Of a DNA stretch of 64,000 nucleotides, positions 61,639-64,000 are shown in pieces. The stretch is from Glycomyces xiaoerkulensis (GTDB taxonomy: Bacteria > Actinomycetota > Actinomycetes > Mycobacteriales > Micromonosporaceae). The notes below the pieces were generated by a model that was given only the letters and a program-made list of their open reading frames with translations, searched no databases and was not told the origin of the DNA. Numbering within the stretch: position 1 is the first letter of the stretch; every line of letters starts with the position of its first letter. Made by a program: the position numbers and the translations under genes. The stretch lies in the NCBI RefSeq assembly GCF_002798405.1, contig NZ_PGGV01000018.1, positions 1-64,000 on the forward strand, in the 5' to 3' direction.

Positions 61639-63441
61639 TCAGGCCGGTCCGGTCCATGCCCGCCCGCCCGTCGGCACCGCTTCGCCGGCACTCGGTTCCG
61701 AGTCCGCCGCCCGCCAGTGATCGACCAGGGCGGCATAGCGGCGGTCGGTCTCCAGCAACCGGTCGTGGCCGCCGATCGCGACGTGGTCGGTATCGAGCAG
61801 CAGGATGCGGTCGGCACGCGCCGCCGAGCTGATGCGGTGGGCGATGACGATCAGCGTGCCGGGGCGGGCCGCCACCGCCGCCTCGGCCCGGACCTCGGCG
61901 GCCGGATCGAGATGCGAGGTGGCCTCGTCGAGGATGAGCACCCGCGCCGGTGACAGTCGGCTCCGGGTCAGGGCGACCAGTTGCCGCTCCCCCAGCGACA
62001 GGTCGGCGCCGCCGGTGCCGATCGGCGCGTCGAGTCCGCCGAGCCGGTGCAGCACGCCCGCCAATCCGGTGGCGCGGGCGGCCTCCAGGCATTCGGCGTC
62101 GTCGGCATGCGGCGCCAGGTAGGTGAGGTTCTCGCGAATGGAACCCGCGAACACATACGCCTCCTGCGGGATCAGGCAGATGCGCCGTCGCAGGAGCGGC
62201 TCGCCGATCCGGGGCAGCGGTACTCCGCCCAGCAGGATCGAACCTTCATCGGGCCGTCGCAGTCCGGCCAGCAGGTCCGCCAGTGTGGACTTGCCGATGC
62301 CGCTGGCTCCTACGACGGCCAGATGCTCGCCCTCGTCGACGGCGAGGCTCAACTCCTCGACCACGGGTGCGGCGCGCGAGCCGTAGCGGAAGGTGACCCC
62401 GCGCAGTTCCAGTCGGTCGCCCGAAGACGCCGGCCGGTCCGCGTCGCGGTCTCCCCGAAGCCGGTCGCCGATCTCGGGGGGTCTCGCCGGCCGCAGGCTC
62501 TCCCCCAGCCGGTCGAGGGTCACCATCAGCTCCAGCCCCCATCCGCCCGCCATCGTGATCAGGTTGCGGAGCGCCGGTTCGAGGGTGACGCTGAGATAGG
62601 CGGCGGCCCCGACGACCTCGCCGACGCTCAACCGGCCCTCTCGGATAAGCCAGGGCGCGGCTCCCAGCAGACCCAGCAGCGGGAGCTGGCCCCCGAGGAA
62701 CACCAGCAGCTTGCGCGACGCGGACGCCCGGGCCAGCGCCCTGGTCGCGGCCAGTTCGGCGTCGATGTGTCCGGCCATATCTGCGACCGCCTGGGACCGG
62801 CCGTTGCACGCCATGATGTCCCGCTTTCCGGTGAACACCAGTCCGCCGTGCGTGGCTACGTCCTCTTTGGCTAGCAGTACGGTCCTGCTGCGGCGGGCCA
62901 GCGCCGGCAGGAGCAGAGCGAACAGGCCGAGCGTGGCGACCGCCAGCGCCGCCACCGGTCCGGCCAGGAGCGGGGTCAGCAGGGCGAGCCCGATCAAGGC
63001 GGCTACCACGGTGAACACGACCTGGCGCATGGTGCGCAGGGTCGCGAACAGGATGTTGCGCACCGTCTGGATTTGCTCGGTCATCCGGTTGATGCCGGAG
63101 CTGTCGAGTTTGCCCGCCGTGAGATCGGGCGCGGTGACCAGGCTGGTGGCCACGGCTTCCAGCAGGGCGTCGCGTACCGGCTCGACCAGCGCCGCGATAT
63201 GCGGGAACAGGCGCCGCACCGCGATCGCGGCCACCCCGGCGGCGGCCAGCAGTCCGGTCAGGGAGGCGAAGCCGGCGAGGATCCGGTCCGCCAGGAACTG
63301 GTCGATGGCGCGGGCCAGCAGCAGGCCCGACAGGAGCGCCGGGACCGACTCCAGGAGCGACCACAGCAGCAGCCACACCAGGTGGCTTTTGCGTGCGGTC
63401 AGTTCGCGCAGCAGCACGGCGGCGGCGTGGTGTCGCGGCAT
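61639..63441 (-). CDS. ABC transporter, fused permease/ATPase (exporter half)
   Basis: A 600-residue type I ABC exporter half: residues about 10-320 hold six membrane segments and 345-570 the ATPase with Walker A GASGIGKST, signature LSLGE (canonical LSGGQ degenerate), Walker B RVLILDEATSH and the H-loop in VIAHRIS. ATG 63441 follows GAGGAG. It is 11 bases downstream of another ABC half, so the two likely form a heterodimer. Substrate unknown. Confidence 0.9.
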   Translation of the reverse strand: MPRHHAAAVLLRELTARKSHLVWLLLWSLLESVPALLSGLLLARAIDQFLADRILAGFASLTGLLAAAGVAAIAVRRLFPHIAALVEPVRDALLEAVATSLVTAPDLTAGKLDSSGINRMTEQIQTVRNILFATLRTMRQVVFTVVAALIGLALLTPLLAGPVAALAVATLGLFALLLPALARRSRTVLLAKEDVATHGGLVFTGKRDIMACNGRSQAVADMAGHIDAELAATRALARASASRKLLVFLGGQLPLLGLLGAAPWLIREGRLSVGEVVGAAAYLSVTLEPALRNLITMAGGWGLELMVTLDRLGESLRPARPPEIGDRLRGDRDADRPASSGDRLELRGVTFRYGSRAAPVVEELSLAVDEGEHLAVVGASGIGKSTLADLLAGLRRPDEGSILLGGVPLPRIGEPLLRRRICLIPQEAYVFAGSIRENLTYLAPHADDAECLEAARATGLAGVLHRLGGLDAPIGTGGADLSLGERQLVALTRSRLSPARVLILDEATSHLDPAAEVRAEAAVAARPGTLIVIAHRISSAARADRILLLDTDHVAIGGHDRLLETDRRYAALVDHWRAADSEPSAGEAVPTGGRAWTGPA

Positions 63442-63452
63442 GTCGGGACTCC

Positions 63453-64000
63453 TCACGCCGTTGGTCGGTCGGCGAACACGGCCCGGTATTCGGGGTGGGT
63501 CGCCCACAGGTTTCGATGGCTTCCGATCGCCCGCAGACGGCCCCGTTCCAGCCAGGCGACCCGGTCGGCCCGGTCGGCGGTGGCGGTGCGGTGGGCGACG
63601 ACGACGCGGGTTCTATCGGCGGCGGCCTCGGTGACGGCGGCCGAGACCTGCGCCTCGGTGACGGTGTCGAGACTGGAGGTGGCGTCGTCGAGAACCAGGA
63701 TCCTGCCGTCGCCGGCGATCGCCCTGGCCAGTCCGAGCCGCTGGCGCTCGCCTCCCGACAGCGGCGCCCGGTCCAGCGGCGTGTCGAATCCCGCCGGGAG
63801 GCGTTCGATGAACCCGGACGCCTCCGCGCGCGCCGCCGCCTGCCGGACGCGTTCGGCGGTCGGGCGGGGGCGGCCGTAGCCGATCGCCTCCCCTACGGTG
63901 CCGCCCAGCAGCACCGGTTCTTCGAACGCGTAGCGGACCTCCTGCCTGAGGCTGTCCGGATCGACCTCGGCGGTGTCGGCTCCGTCGATGCGGACGCGGC
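63453..64000 (-). CDS. ABC transporter ATPase domain, partial
   Basis: The C-terminal portion of an ABC exporter half runs off the right edge. Visible are a Q-loop-like stretch before LLGGTVGEAIGYG, signature LSGGERQRLGLARAIAGD, Walker B RILVLDDATSSLD and the H-loop VVVAHRTA. This copy keeps the consensus signature, whereas its partner has LSLGE, a common asymmetry in heterodimeric exporters. Its Walker B carries Asp in place of the catalytic Glu (LDDATS), also typical of the degenerate site. Confidence 0.9.
   Translation of the reverse strand, partial: RVRIDGADTAEVDPDSLRQEVRYAFEEPVLLGGTVGEAIGYGRPRPTAERVRQAAARAEASGFIERLPAGFDTPLDRAPLSGGERQRLGLARAIAGDGRILVLDDATSSLDTVTEAQVSAAVTEAAADRTRVVVAHRTATADRADRVAWLERGRLRAIGSHRNLWATHPEYRAVFADRPTA

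Overview
The window is a high-GC actinobacterial chromosome segment. The 16S rRNA sequence, a mycothiol ligase (mshC), leaderless starts, Y-family ImuA'/ImuB genes and strong G/C third-position bias all point to Actinomycetota. A Glycomyces/Stackebrandtia-like member is my impression from the 16S sequence, but I could not run a comparison. The window opens with the 3' end of an rrn operon that reads leftward out of the window.

Layout: 1-2.1 kb holds 16S rRNA (minus) with its leader and promoters. 2.2-11.8 kb holds an OsmC peroxiredoxin, a KamA-like radical SAM aminomutase paralogue, a quinone reductase/MmyB-type regulator pair, a HAD phosphatase, a coupled metH-thymidine kinase pair and a PNPOx-like flavoprotein. 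11.7-23.2 kb carries phenylalanine hydroxylase, an orphan HoxX, mshC, uppP, an aldo/keto reductase, a VOC protein with an AraC regulator, an M20 peptidase, a KhtT/KhtU potassium/proton antiporter and a Tat-exported beta-lactamase-like hydrolase. 23.4-28.4 kb has an old-yellow-enzyme/TetR operon behind a double operator, YciI, Tag glycosylase, a transglutaminase-like protein and a glycosyltransferase. 28.5-30.2 kb is an IS605-type tnpB/tnpA element.

30.2-38.8 kb is the most coherent module: two divergent transcription units, kdd-kamD-kamE-kal-mutL and kamA-kce, followed by a MarR regulator. Together they encode lysine 2,3-aminomutase, B12-dependent lysine 5,6-aminomutase, diaminohexanoate dehydrogenase, the acetyl-CoA-dependent cleavage enzyme, the 3-aminobutyryl-CoA lyase and a MutL/GlmL-type ATPase that may reactivate the B12 enzyme. 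This is the lysine pathway known from fermenting anaerobes, here packed with four-base ATGA overlaps. It would convert lysine to acetoacetate and crotonyl-CoA.

38.9-55.4 kb holds a maleylpyruvate-isomerase-like protein, a bacterial serpin, a TetM/OtrA-type GTPase, a three-gene HcnABC-like amino-acid oxidase set, an ArsR-controlled MFS transporter, glpK, imuA'-imuB with a LexA-like box in the promoter, an S9 peptidase, an S66 carboxypeptidase and an epimerase. 55.5-61.2 kb encodes secreted plant-cell-wall enzymes (GH5 cellulase and GH30 glucuronoxylanase, both with CBM2) around an XRE/membrane protein pair and a PanE-like reductase. The window ends in a two-gene ABC exporter whose second gene runs off the edge.

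Recurrent features: many starts have a TANNNT hexamer 6-7 nt upstream (leaderless mRNAs); neighbouring genes overlap tightly; several promoters have an inverted repeat inside the -35/-10 spacer; and three genes lack a stop codon where their homology ends.
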